A stretch of DNA of 64,000 bases, from assembly GCA_020002185.1 (NCBI GenBank), contig CM034531.1, positions 44,145,099 through 44,209,098 of the forward strand, written 5' to 3'. The number at the start of each line of letters is the position of its first letter. The first letter of the stretch is position 1. This DNA is from Paraescarpia echinospica. Its lineage: Eukaryota; Annelida; Polychaeta; Sabellida; Siboglinidae. Positions 11,156-20,978 of the stretch are shown here, piece by piece. Both the position numbers and the translations under genes were made by a program. Below the pieces are notes generated by a model that saw nothing but the letters and a program-made list of their open reading frames with translations, searched no databases and was not told the origin of the DNA.

Positions 11156-11281
11156 ATGTCTTAAAACCATTGTTTAGTTTTTAATATATTAATATACATT
11201 TATTTTATTGCTTGAACAGCACATTGACCCGCTATGCGCGAATTTGTAGCGCTAAAGAAATACCGTATTATTATTATTAAC
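11156..11281 (+). repeat. LINE 3' terminus of L2/Crack type
   Basis: Contains TAGCGCTAAAGAAATACC followed by (ATT)n. The inverse of the same arrangement closes the minus-strand L2/Crack-like copies at 15233 and 45273 (TAGCGCC next to (TTA)n). It is most simply the 3' end of the LINE at 8571-9374, separated by the foldback element; this link is inferred. Confidence 0.5.
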
Positions 11282-11548
11282 AATATGGATATGCAAAGAT
11301 TATTCATATCGCAACTTGTCTTTTTCTAATTATAAAATGTTCCCACGTAACATAGAACATGGTTGAAAAAATATTTTGAATTCTTATTACAAAAGTATTT
11401 GCACTACTTTTTAACCTTTATAAGTCCGATACATTTAAAAATCCAGTAGGTACATACAATAAAAGTATAATGCAAGCACAGATGGTATTCATAATACTTT
11501 GAAATGTATTGTGCAGTCTCTGATATGATGACTGATATGATGTTGTAG

Positions 11549-11669
11549 CCACAAAACACCTTCGTTCTGGAATGTTCTGGTGGAGAGATGTGTTTGAAGA
11601 TTGGAGACTTTGGTTTAAGTCGTTCCCTCGAGACTACAGGGAGTACTACTGTTTATTCAAGTTTTGCAG
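11549..11669 (+). CDS. Kinase gene exon 2 (PQN to activation segment, DFG)
   Basis: This 121-bp internal exon starts after GTTGTAG and ends before GTGTGT, phase 0/1. It reads PQNTFVLECSGGEMCLKIGD and then FGLSRSLETTGSTTVYSSFA. The Asn that coordinates metal, the DFG magnesium motif and the start of the activation loop are all present, so the domain looks catalytically competent. The split after HRDLK is seamless. The Ser/Thr-rich loop offers sites for autophosphorylation (inference). Confidence 0.9.
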
Positions 11670-12124
11670 GTGTGTTACTATTTAATAACATTGTTTGCTC
11701 TCAACAGAGTTTGATTAAATAATCCTTAAATATAATCAATTACTGAAGTGATATAGAAGATGTACTTTAAAAGTACGTAGTCTGTTCCTAGTTTTGTTCT
11801 TAAGACTATAGTTAGTATGTTGAAGGTACTCTGCCCACAAAATTGTGTTTAGTAAGCCCAGAACAATAATATAATAATAATGGACATAAGGAATATTGGA
11901 TACATGGAACAGTAAAACCACATTATCACTTTTAAATAATCTCCTGCACATACTGGAAGGTCCTTGCATGACTCTTCTCCCTGTGAAAGTGGTACATTTC
12001 CCTGCCACATCTATGAGGAGAATTTGTTGCTGTTCCAAATAACCCAATCATTCGGGGTTATGTGGAAATAAATATTAATAATTAGAGAATAACAATTTGG
12101 CTGATGTGAGGCACTAATAGGATC

Positions 12125-12226
12125 TAAGGTTAGTGGTAGGGTTCGAGTTAGGTTTAGGGTTGGGGTTAAGAATAGAGGTAGGATTAGTATTGGAGTTACA
12201 GGTAGAAGTAAGGTTGGGGTAGATTA
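12125..12226. repeat. Degenerate GGTTAG-like block
   Basis: About 100 bp of imperfect GGTTAG, AGGTTTAGGGTTGGGG and similar words, all on one strand. It resembles a decayed interstitial telomere-type repeat, but no long perfect TTAGGG run is present. Confidence 0.45.
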
Positions 12227-12594
12227 GGATTTTGCCAATATAAATAGATCAATAGATATATATATATATGGAACATGCGATAAGGATTATTTGGAAAATA
12301 CTGTGGCCAATAGGCACCCAATAATAGAATTGCACTAATGCTTTTAATTATATATATATAGAATTGCACTAATGCTTTTAATAATTAATAGTCTTGAATT
12401 TATCCAAAGTATGCATTTTAACATGCGAACGGCTTGCGTGGAAGCCATTCACGTCAATCACAATAATTATTGGCCAGTTTAGTTGTTTTAATGACAAACC
12501 TGTGACATTTATTTAATATTTAATTGATGCTGATCCATTTGCTTTGTTTCACTGCCAGTTGTGTCAATGATAGTCATTAATGTGGGCATAAAAT

Positions 12595-13904
12595 TAGTGC
12601 TAGTTCGATACTCAATATATCGAAGTATCACAATACTTGTGAAAGTTCAATAGCGATATTTTGTGGTATTGCGATACTTCGATATATATCGGGTATCGAA
12701 CTGCAAATAATGCTAGTTCGATACTTCGATACCGTCGATACCTTCGATACCTTCAATATATCGACTCCATTCTATATCTACGAAGTCGAAATTACGGATA
12801 TAATACGGGACCTATGCCGACGCCACTACGTCTACGGGCTTCACTTGCCGCGGAAACTCCTGACAGTAACGTCACGGATGTCTATTGGCTGATTGACTTT
12901 GAATGACGTCAGTATATTTGGAGAAATCACCAAATCGGCACCAGTTGATTGGTTATACGACGTAGAAAAACACCTTGCAAATTGAAAACAAAGATCGTCG
13001 AATTTCGTATTTTTTTAAGGATAACTCCGCAGATTTACTCCATCCTGATAATAATAAGGAGGCAGACTAGCGGACAGATGCTATGATGTGCCCTGACATG
13101 CTAACTGATGCGATATTTGTCCGTGAAAATGTATTCTGAAGCCGACGGCAATTTTGGCGGCCACAAACAATGTTACTTTCAAGGACGGTACATATATTCA
13201 AAAATAAATTTATACTGCGATGATGACCAAGTTCATCAGTTTAGTTTACTGATTGGTTAGTTTAAGAAACGAGCCACAAAATGAGAAGGTTGACATAAAA
13301 TATTTCACAAATTTGCATTATTCTGCTCCATGGCGCGACATGTTGCATTTTAATAGATTCGCGTGGCGGTATTACATAATCGTTTTGGAATGAATAATGA
13401 TCAGTCAGTATGTCAGTGTCGATGGTCAAGTTGAAAAATTAATAGATGTACCGTATCGTTCCCCATAGATGCTCGGTGCTTGGTAGCGGAGACTTAGTGC
13501 ACGTCTATTATTATCTCAAAACTGGCATCGGGCAACACGTATCAACAACGCATATATTCAGCACAGCTACCTAATATCGACTCATGACAAGAACGCAGCA
13601 CCTTGCAGCTAGACACACACACACATTATGAATGACCTAACAAGTTTCTGCAAGGTGGTGGCAGCAGCAGTATTCCCCAAATTTGCCATCTATGACTTTA
13701 ACAAGCATTCATTCATGAAACATCTATATTTTCAAGCAGGTTTCCCTAATGGAAAAAGGGTGTGTGTTACTGTTGGATAATATGCTTTTATTGGGAATCA
13801 TAGTTATACCCAATATGAATTAGATTTATAACGTAAGTATCGAGTATCGAACATAATTGTGGTATCGATCTATATCGAAGAAATCAGGTATCGAACCAGC
13901 ACTA
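12595..13904. mobile_element. hAT-like non-autonomous element, ~1.3 kb
   Basis: Left end TAGTGCTAGTTCGATAC and right end (inverse) TAGTGCTGGTTCGATACC match at 16 of 17. The flanking 8-mers CATAAAAT (12587-12594) and CATGAAAC (13905-13912) agree at 6 of 8, fitting an aged 8-bp hAT duplication. Subterminal zones (to about 12790 and from about 13840) are packed with TATCGATA-type words. No transposase motif was recognised inside. Confidence 0.7.
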
Positions 13905-14184
13905 CATGAAACTATTAGTTAATCTAGTGGCCCACTGGCCCCCTCTACCCTCTAGATTCCACCCATCTTATCAGTTGTACATGCGAAACTGCGAAACTGA
14001 CGGAGATATGCTGCAAGGACAGCCAGACAGACATTGACCAAAACTCTTTTATAATATAGATGGACATAATGTATACTAACATAGTCAATCTTTACTTACT
14101 AACTCAAAAATGTGCTTTTTTGGATGTACTAAGCAAGCACCATGTGGAACTGGCTGTTATTGTATGTGCCACACATTGATGCAG

Positions 14185-14312
14185 GAACAAAAGACTGGCT
14201 TCCAAAAGAAGTAATTGTTCAGATGAATGAGCTAGGAGACAGGAACCCAACTGACAATGAACCAACTAACAGTGAGCCAACGATTGGATATAAGCAATCA
14301 GGTGACATACAA
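14185..14312 (+). CDS. Kinase gene exon 3 (end of activation segment, P+1 loop)
   Basis: This 128-bp internal exon starts after GATGCAG and ends at CAA before GTGAGT, phase 1/0. It reads GTKDWLPKEVIVQMNE, the position where IRE1-type kinases have GTEGWIAPE. It is followed by an Asn/Pro/Thr-rich insert (TDNEPTNSEPT) that is unusual in a kinase P+1 to alpha-F segment, then SGDIQ, which joins to VAGMVCHY in exon 4 as the alpha-F DI..AG.V pattern. The canonical APE is altered to PKE. Confidence 0.85.
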
Positions 14313-14584
14313 GTGAGTATTATTAAAACTAGCAAAAATACAGATATTTCGGAATGGATAATGTGGTAGTTCAAAAATGAATTTATGTAATTATGTTCAT
14401 AATTAGATTAGAAAATGGGCAGTTCAGTTCGTAGGTCGATGTTACGTGTTAAAGGATATTTAGTACAAAAATGTACATGACGGTTTTACAAAATATTCTT
14501 ACTAAACGTGTGATACAGATTACATAACTTAACGTATTTTACATAACTTAATGTATTTTCTTAAATTGTTAAAAATTACATAAA

Positions 14585-14785
14585 ACATCCCCAACTGATC
14601 AGTGGACAGTTTACGTGTACGGTGGTGTCGAACCTTGGGCAAGTTCATTTACTCTACATTGCTTCAGTTCACTCGGCTGTGTAAATGAGTACCTGGCTAT
14701 AGACAGTTGTGGATATTTGTATACGAATAGTCTTAATTAATTGCAGCGTAGCTGAATGCTTCCCAGAGAAGGAAAATGATAACAT
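14585..14785 (+). repeat. tRNA-derived SINE fragment (body only)
   Basis: Shares CGAACCTTGGGCAAG, then GCTTCAGTTCACT, then GAGTACCTGGCTATAGACAG with the fuller copy at 39985-40260. The tRNA-like head is largely missing. The CCTTGGGCAAG...GAGTACCTGGC body resembles a central domain known from several invertebrate SINE families. Confidence 0.65.
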
Positions 14786-14819
14786 AAATACATACACTAG
14801 CTCGATTATAGTTAGATAT

Positions 14820-14980
14820 GGATCCTTGTTACGACCCATTTTGTAATAATCGACCCATTTTGTAATAACGACTCATTTTGTAATAAAAACGCCCATTTTG
14901 TAATAATGACACTTTTTTTTATAAAAACGCCCATTTAATACGAAATGGGTTGATTATTACAAAATGGGTCCTAACAATCC
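14820..14980. mobile_element. 161-bp foldback of CGACCCATTTTGTAATAA units
   Basis: The left part is four to five copies of a ~20-bp unit, CGACCCATTTTGTAATAA. The right part is the same unit inverted. The ends GGATCCTTGTTACG and, inverted, GGATTGTTAGGA pair. It could fold into one long hairpin. Confidence 0.75.
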
Positions 14981-15232
14981 TTCTAATGTGAAATGCGAAC
15001 ACTACATCGTTGTAGTACAGTGTTTTGGTTATTGTTTGATATATGTCATTATACTGATGTCTGTAGCTGCTTATAGCTAACAGCAACTGGCTTACTAAGG
15101 TGTGTCGATATACTATGTCTAACATTCAGAGGTTATTTTTTAGTAAACGACCTAATACTATAGAAATAAATGGTGTGCATGAAGACAAATCAGTTTTCCA
15201 AAACATGTGCATTATTAACATGTAACAGGGTG

Positions 15233-18110
15233 ATAATAATAATAACATAGTTTATTTAATATAGCGCCAGATCCAATTATAAATAGTTCGTGGCGCTTTA
15301 CAACATGTAGAACCCAGATAGAGGTAATAATGATGGCTAAATAAACATGCATTTTCTAAAAGAAATTCTTATAAAATTAATATTAATAAAATACAAATAA
15401 ATACAGTAATTAAATAAATATACTAAAATAATGATCATAGATACAGTTCTATGTAGAAATAAGACATGGTCAATTCATTTAACTGAACTAATGTACATGT
15501 AGGTGTAAAATAAATAGGTTAATTAATACATAAGAGATATAAAACAAATCAATGCAGAGACTAAACTATGCCACATTGGACAAGAATGAGAGTAAAAAAA
15601 TGAGTCTAAGCGTGCCTTGAAAGTAGAGAGACAATCAGACGTTTTAATGTCATTAGGCAGTGTTCCACAAAGTCAAACGAACTGTTCCCAGCTTTGACAT
15701 GAGTCCGCAGGACCGTTAACATGTTATTGTTGGTAGAGCGCAGGGCTCTTGCTGGATTGTATGGGCATACAAGGTCGCATAAATATTTTGGGGCATCGCC
15801 ATGCACAGCTTTATATGTAAACACTAATAGCTTAAAGTCGATTCTGTGTGCCACAGGCAACCAGTGAAGAATGCACAACAAAGGCATGGCCCTATCACTC
15901 TCCGTGGGCGGCGTAGGATCAACCTTGCAGCAGAGTTGTGCATTCTCTGCAGTCGAGCGATGTTGACAGAAGTGCCGTATAGAAGTGAATTGCAGTAATC
16001 AAGCCGTGATGTAATAATGGCGTTGACGACACGTTCCTTTGTCGTCGTTGGTAGATAACGACTCATCTGGTTAATATGGCGCAGGTGAAATGAGCACACA
16101 CTGATGATGCTTGAAACTTGCTTCTTAAAATCGAGGTGGCGATCCATAACGACACCAAGGTTACGAACACATCTTGAGGCAGTAATCGTAAGATCTCCTA
16201 CGCGTATCATTGGCACTACGGGAAGATATTCCGTTTTATTGTTGTTCATGCACATGTAGTTTGATGTCATCCACTGATTTACAATATCTAGACACTCCTC
16301 CATACGTCGCAGAGTAGCAGCCAACACAGTCGCAGTGAGGTCAGAATGGCAGTACAATTGCAGATCATCCGCATAATGATGAAAACAAAGTCCATGCGCC
16401 CTAATTATGTCGTCAATGGGTTGTACGTGCAACGAGAATAACAAAGGACCCAGCGCCGAACTCTGCGGGGCACCCGATGTCATGCAAGTTGTATTCGATG
16501 ACGCATCACGAATGACCACACGGTGGGTCCGGCCCTGCAGATAGGATTGCAGCCAGCCAAGCACCTTCCCAACAATGCCGTAACGCAACCGAAGGCGCTG
16601 GATCATTATCTTGTGATTGATTGTGTCAAAGGCCGCGCTAAAGTCGGTAAGAACTAGAGCCGTGCCTTGTCTATTGTCTATAGCGGTTTTCATGGCATTT
16701 GTTTCACACAATAGTGCGGTTTCAGTTGAATGATTCTTCCGGTAGGCTGATTGGAAACAGTCCTCCATTCGCTGATCGGAAATATGAGAGATGATCCTTC
16801 GTGTAATAACTTTCTCTATGACTTTTGACAGATGGCTTAGGTTGCTGACTGGACGGTAGTTGTTGAGTATGTCCTTGTTGAGTGATTGTTTCTTGAGCAA
16901 TGGCCGGACAATTGCGTGCTTAAGCAGCACAGGCATGACTGCCTCCTCGAGTAAGGCGTTTACAATTTGTATGGTGATAGGCATGATACTGTCCATGTTG
17001 TCATTTAGTTGCTTAGTTGGTAGTGGATCAAGTGAGCATGTCTTATCCGTAGTGCCAAGAATATTAGTGATTTCGGCTGTAGTAGTTGGCTCGAACACTT
17101 GAATTGGGTCAGTAAAACAACGTGTCTCGTCCTCTGTCGGGTCAACGGCAATGCGGTAGTGCAAGTTAATCAGTAATTTCTCGGTCTTTTCTTGGAAGAA
17201 ACGTGAGAATTTATCACATCCTTCCTTCACTGAGCAGAATTCAGGAAGTTGCATTTTGTGTACGTCGAGTGAATTCAGAATGTGAAACGTGTTCTTGTTA
17301 TTAGCATTCTGTAATTGTCCGTGATAGTACTCGGTTTTCTTACTGGCTATCATTGTAGTCCAGTCATCTCGAGCGGCGACGTATAATTGGCGGTGTATTT
17401 CGAGTTTTGTTCTTTTCCACAGATTCTCACATGTTCGCCTCTTCTCTCTTGCTTCGTCGACCTCAGTAGAAATTCAATGGTATTCAAATGGAGAGTAGGA
17501 AGAGTCTTCATTGTAAATGTATCGCGGTGCAAGATTGCGACACCGCCACCTCGACGAGAAGATCGTGCCACGTGCTGGAAGAGGAACCCGGGTGGGGTCA
17601 CTTCAGCAATAACAACTTCGTCACCGGTCTTCCTTAACCACGTCTCGGTTATCGCTAAGATGTCGCATTTGTGTTCAACAACGTATTCGTTGATTTTGAG
17701 AGGTTTAGTGCACACGGAACGAGCATTCAGTAATGCCACATTGATGAATGGCATATCGTGTGGCATAACAGGGGCGGCTCTTAGAGTTACCAGATTCGCA
17801 CTGACACTGCTTTGCCGACATACAATTCGTGAAGGATCTTCAAAACGGCTGGTAATCCACGTTCGGATCGCGTGCTGTTTGCGCGTGCCCCCACGTCTGC
17901 CACGCAGAGTTGGACGCGCCGTGGACAGTCCTAGACGTCTGATCAATGAATACACTGTGTCAGGTAATCACGGAGTGACACCCCTGGTGGCAGGACGGAA
18001 AGCCCGAAAGACGTTCTGTAGGCACATTGCCGCCAACGGTAGAACAATGCCTTGCTAATTATAGTTTACCAAATTAGGTCACTCATGGGCGTTGTCGGTC
18101 TAAAGACCTG
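15233..18110 (-). mobile_element. L2/Crack-like LINE, nearly full length, EN deleted
   Basis: Minus-strand LINE in the intron before kinase exon 4. The 3' end is (TTA)n at 15233-15250 next to TAGCGCC, as in the copy at 45273. The 5' region runs past 18000 with a GC-rich leader. The coding part is described separately. No target duplication could be fixed. Confidence 0.8.
15606..17955 (-). pseudogene. L2/Crack-like LINE polyprotein, RT intact in outline
   Basis: An N-terminal frame (17955 to ~17350) begins the AP endonuclease: VALLNARSVCTKPLKIN, CDILAITETWL, RRGGGVAIL. It then jumps into the linker before RT, so most of EN including the MGDFN and SDH motifs is deleted. The next frame (17353 to 15824, 509 codons) is a full RT: NYRPVSNLSHLSKVIEKV, DFSAAFDTINH, GAPQSSALGPLLFSL, YADDLQLYCH, VRNLGVVMD, ITSRLDYCNSLL. 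A frameshift near 15870 leads to LHWLPVAHRIDFK. PQGS is changed to PQSS. The YADD box is intact, but no complete ORF remains. Confidence 0.9.
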
Positions 18111-19524
18111 TAGTCCACCAGCTTCGTAAGCGACACGTTTGGCTGACGACATTAAAACATTTCAAGATTGTAGACAACGTATGCTACCTTGTTATATAAA
18201 AAGTTCAGCGAGACAGTCACTGCAGCATCACGAGTAAATAGTGAAGTTATGATTGTTCAATTCTTCGTAAACAGGCAGAAAACATGTTAATATAACGAGC
18301 ACGATTTGGCTTGCTGCCTGTCAGGCGCTACCGTAAACTTCGAATGGTGGTTGGTTTTCTATGGGATGATACTTCTTAATTGATTGAATAACAGTGTTAG
18401 TAATACCTTCCATTAGGATACCTTATGATGATTCTGATTGCAGGATCCACTTGATTCCTTAATGGTCCCATCTTCTTTTTCATAATCTAATATTAACCGT
18501 TCAGAGTTCCCAGTTCCACTAGTTAATGTTGGTGATACTTCATACTCATCTAATAACGCTTGGGTAGACCAGACTTTATCCAGACAATTTTAAATGGTTT
18601 ATTCGTCGTCCTAGTATTACTGACTCCGTCAGATTATTCCATGGAATGATCTTACTATTTTGTGGAATAATCTCACTGAATCAGTAATACAAGCTACACT
18701 AACCAGTCTAAGTGAAAATGTATTCTTACTTAGATTTAGTGTTGCTGTTTGGTTATGTAAATACGAGTGTCCTCCATTTCCTGATTTTAATGACACTTCT
18801 TTCCATTTCAGAAGATTTGACGAGAATGCATTATCAATTCATGAATTATTTTGCAAACATCTAGTGTCTCCTCTTTGCAGTTGGTATGTTAGTGATGGCA
18901 GCTTAAGTAATTTAATATTTATATGTAGGATAAGTCTGTCAAACTAGGTAGTTCTTATACAGAGCACCGGTTAAGCAACTTTAAACTGGTTTCTGATGCA
19001 CAGATGTTCACAATGTCATGCCCCTTTCTGCAGTTGTTCCAAGCTACATAACTGTTGTACATATGTGTAGTTAAACCAGTAGTTAAACTTGTTTAAATGT
19101 GTGAATGTGGCATTGAAATGGAAAAGTTATTTGGATTATTTTTGTTACTTCAGTTGCTTTGTGATCATCGTGTAAGTATTTCTAAAATATTATAGGATGC
19201 AGCAATTGGAAAGTTATGCAACATACGTATATTGATGATATATGTCATTGTTACTACAGTACAGTGTTGTACTAAGTGATCCATTATTTGTGGCAATGTA
19301 TTTACTCATAGCAAGATACAAAATATATGATGATACACTTAACTGCTTTGTGGTGTATTATTGTAACAAGTAATGTAACCTTATAAATATTTTACGTCAT
19401 TTTGACTCCTTTCAACTTTCACTTTATGAGTTGAATGCGTTTAAATAGTAGGACTGCTACAAAATAAATATGTTGTATAAAGTTTTTGATTGATTGATTG
19501 GTCTTATTACACAATAACTTGCAG
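18111..19524. other. Intronic DNA, little recognised
   Basis: A + strand piece at 18659-18700 reads WNNLTESVIQA, like the tail of a LINE RT ORF, but is too short to name. Around 18964-19105, GGTTAAGCAACTTTAAACTGG and AAACCAGTAGTTAAACT suggest a decayed MITE similar to that at 5054. Confidence 0.3.
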
Positions 19525-19730
19525 GTGGCGGGCATGGTCTGCCATTACATCATGACACGAGGGAAACACCCTTACGCACTAGATGGCAAGAAGTCTAAGA
19601 TTGAACACAGAATTGAGAAAGGGGAGTATGACTTGGCAGCCATTGAAAATGATTCAGATTCTCATGAACTAATCAAGTCCATGCTAGCTGATGATCCAAA
19701 GAAACGTCCATCAGCAGAGAAACTAGGAAG
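19525..19730 (+). CDS. Kinase gene exon 4 (alpha-F to end of C-lobe)
   Basis: This 206-bp internal exon starts after ACTTGCAG and ends at AG before GTGAGGG, phase 0/2. It reads VAGMVCHYIMTRGKHPYAL, the alpha-F/alpha-G region of IRE1/RNase L kinases (compare AG.VFYYV...G.HPF), then EKGEYDL, and then LIKSMLADDPKKRPSAEKL with the conserved Arg that locks the C-lobe. In IRE1 and RNase L a LxHPFFW helix and the KEN ribonuclease domain would follow; here the next exon does not look like KEN. Confidence 0.9.
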
Positions 19731-20019
19731 GTGAGGGCATTAAAGGGGAAAGGCATATATGTGGAAGCCTTATACATCTACGAATTAACAACATATCCTT
19801 TTGCAACTACACTACAGAATATCATGCCAGTAGTTTACTAGAACAACTTTGTTGAACACACATAATTTAAATAACACACATGTACAAATTTATTGAGTTC
19901 TACTATTTCTGATTTGGATTAAATCAATATAATAAATAAAAGAAACACTTAGAAAATAGTACACACATTAATAGTATACACTGTTAATATGTGATTTGTG
20001 CCCAGATGCCCTGTGTCAG

Positions 20020-20139
20020 AAATGCCAGAGGTGATATGATTGTGATGTTGGGATATGTTGTAACCTACTGTACATGGAGTGACAGCGACCGGTATGACTT
20101 TATGGTCGCTGTTGCCAATGAAGAGGAGATAGAGAAGAG
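20020..20139 (+). CDS. Kinase gene exon 5, unrecognised linker
   Basis: A 120-bp exon in phase 2/2. The AG at 20018-20019 is the acceptor that keeps phase; the stronger-looking CCCAG at 20005 would put TGA in frame after 11 codons. It reads NARGDMIVMLGYVVTYCTW, then DSDRYDFMVAVANEEEIEKR, ending before GTGGGT. The acidic end joins in frame to exon 6. GDM..MLGYVVTYC weakly echoes the alpha-F segment of exon 4 (GDIQVAGMVCHYI). If the donor were not used, translation would stop 10 codons later, so this could be a terminal exon. Confidence 0.6.
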
Positions 20140-20583
20140 GTGGGTCATCCAACAACATGTATGTGTTGCATAATTAGAAAACACCAATAGTCGGGGCGCA
20201 CGGGTCCTAGTTTTGGGAAACCTCGTGCTATTTTTTATTTACGCCATGTTTTTATAAACTTCAGACTTTCCTGGATAATTATCCAGATGGATACTCTCTC
20301 AAATCAGTTGGCTTTACTCTGAAAATTGGACTTTCAGTCAGGACTATGGCGTCTCTCTCTCCACGTTTTCATAATTATTATTTTCAAATTTGCATAGTAG
20401 AAATATAACTACATGTACTGTGGGTACAATGCTACATTTGGTATCAGATATCCGGAATGATGAGTACAAACTTAACAAGATTACCACCCAGAGAATTAAC
20501 TCTAGATGGCAGGTGGACAAGGAAGCCTTTTGGCTTATCAAGAGTCCAACCCTTTTTATCTATGTGTATCCCACCCTTGTGAG

Positions 20584-20978
20584 GTACGTGTCAATTTTAT
20601 TTTTAAACATTCACATTACTAGCACCCACACAATCAGCAGATAATCTGTTCCAATCATTTACAGTCTTTTGTGAAAATGAGAACTTTCATATATCTAATT
20701 TACACTGCTCCTTTACTAATGTAACTTCATGTCCTCTAGTCTTTCTATCTTTCTTAACTGAAACAAATATTTCTATAAATATTTTCATAACCATTCAATA
20801 TTTTAAAAACTTTTATCTGATCTCTCAATCTTCTGGTCTCTAGTATTGTTAAATCACATTCTTTTAGGCATATTTCGTAACTAAAATCTCTCTGTTTTGG
20901 AATAATTTTAGTCGTTCTTCTCTGTACTCTTTCTAGCATATCTATGTCTTTCTTGAGATATGGCCTTAATGCTTGTAT
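20584..20978 (-). pseudogene. CR1-like LINE copy 2, RT C-terminus and 3' end
   Basis: The minus strand reads MLERVQRRTTKIIPKQRDFS and LETRRLRDQIKVFKILNG, the end of a CR1 RT. It is colinear with 1-400 of the window. The element continues beyond an inserted RTE-like LINE at 23097. The junction word TAATGCTTGTAT (20967-20978) recurs as TAACGCTTGTAT at 23085-23096. Confidence 0.85.

Noticed and set aside
17387..18058. 223-codon plus-strand frame
   Set aside because: It lies antisense to the endonuclease of the L2/Crack-like LINE, and its protein has no recognisable motif.
20006..20019. Acceptor CCCAG at 20005 for kinase exon 5
   Set aside because: With the upstream phase it gives a TGA after 11 codons; the AG at 20019 keeps the frame open to the next donor.
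19731..20139. KEN ribonuclease domain after the IRE1-like kinase
   Set aside because: Expected from the family, but neither exon 5 nor the surrounding sequence shows the HPFFW start or KEN motifs.
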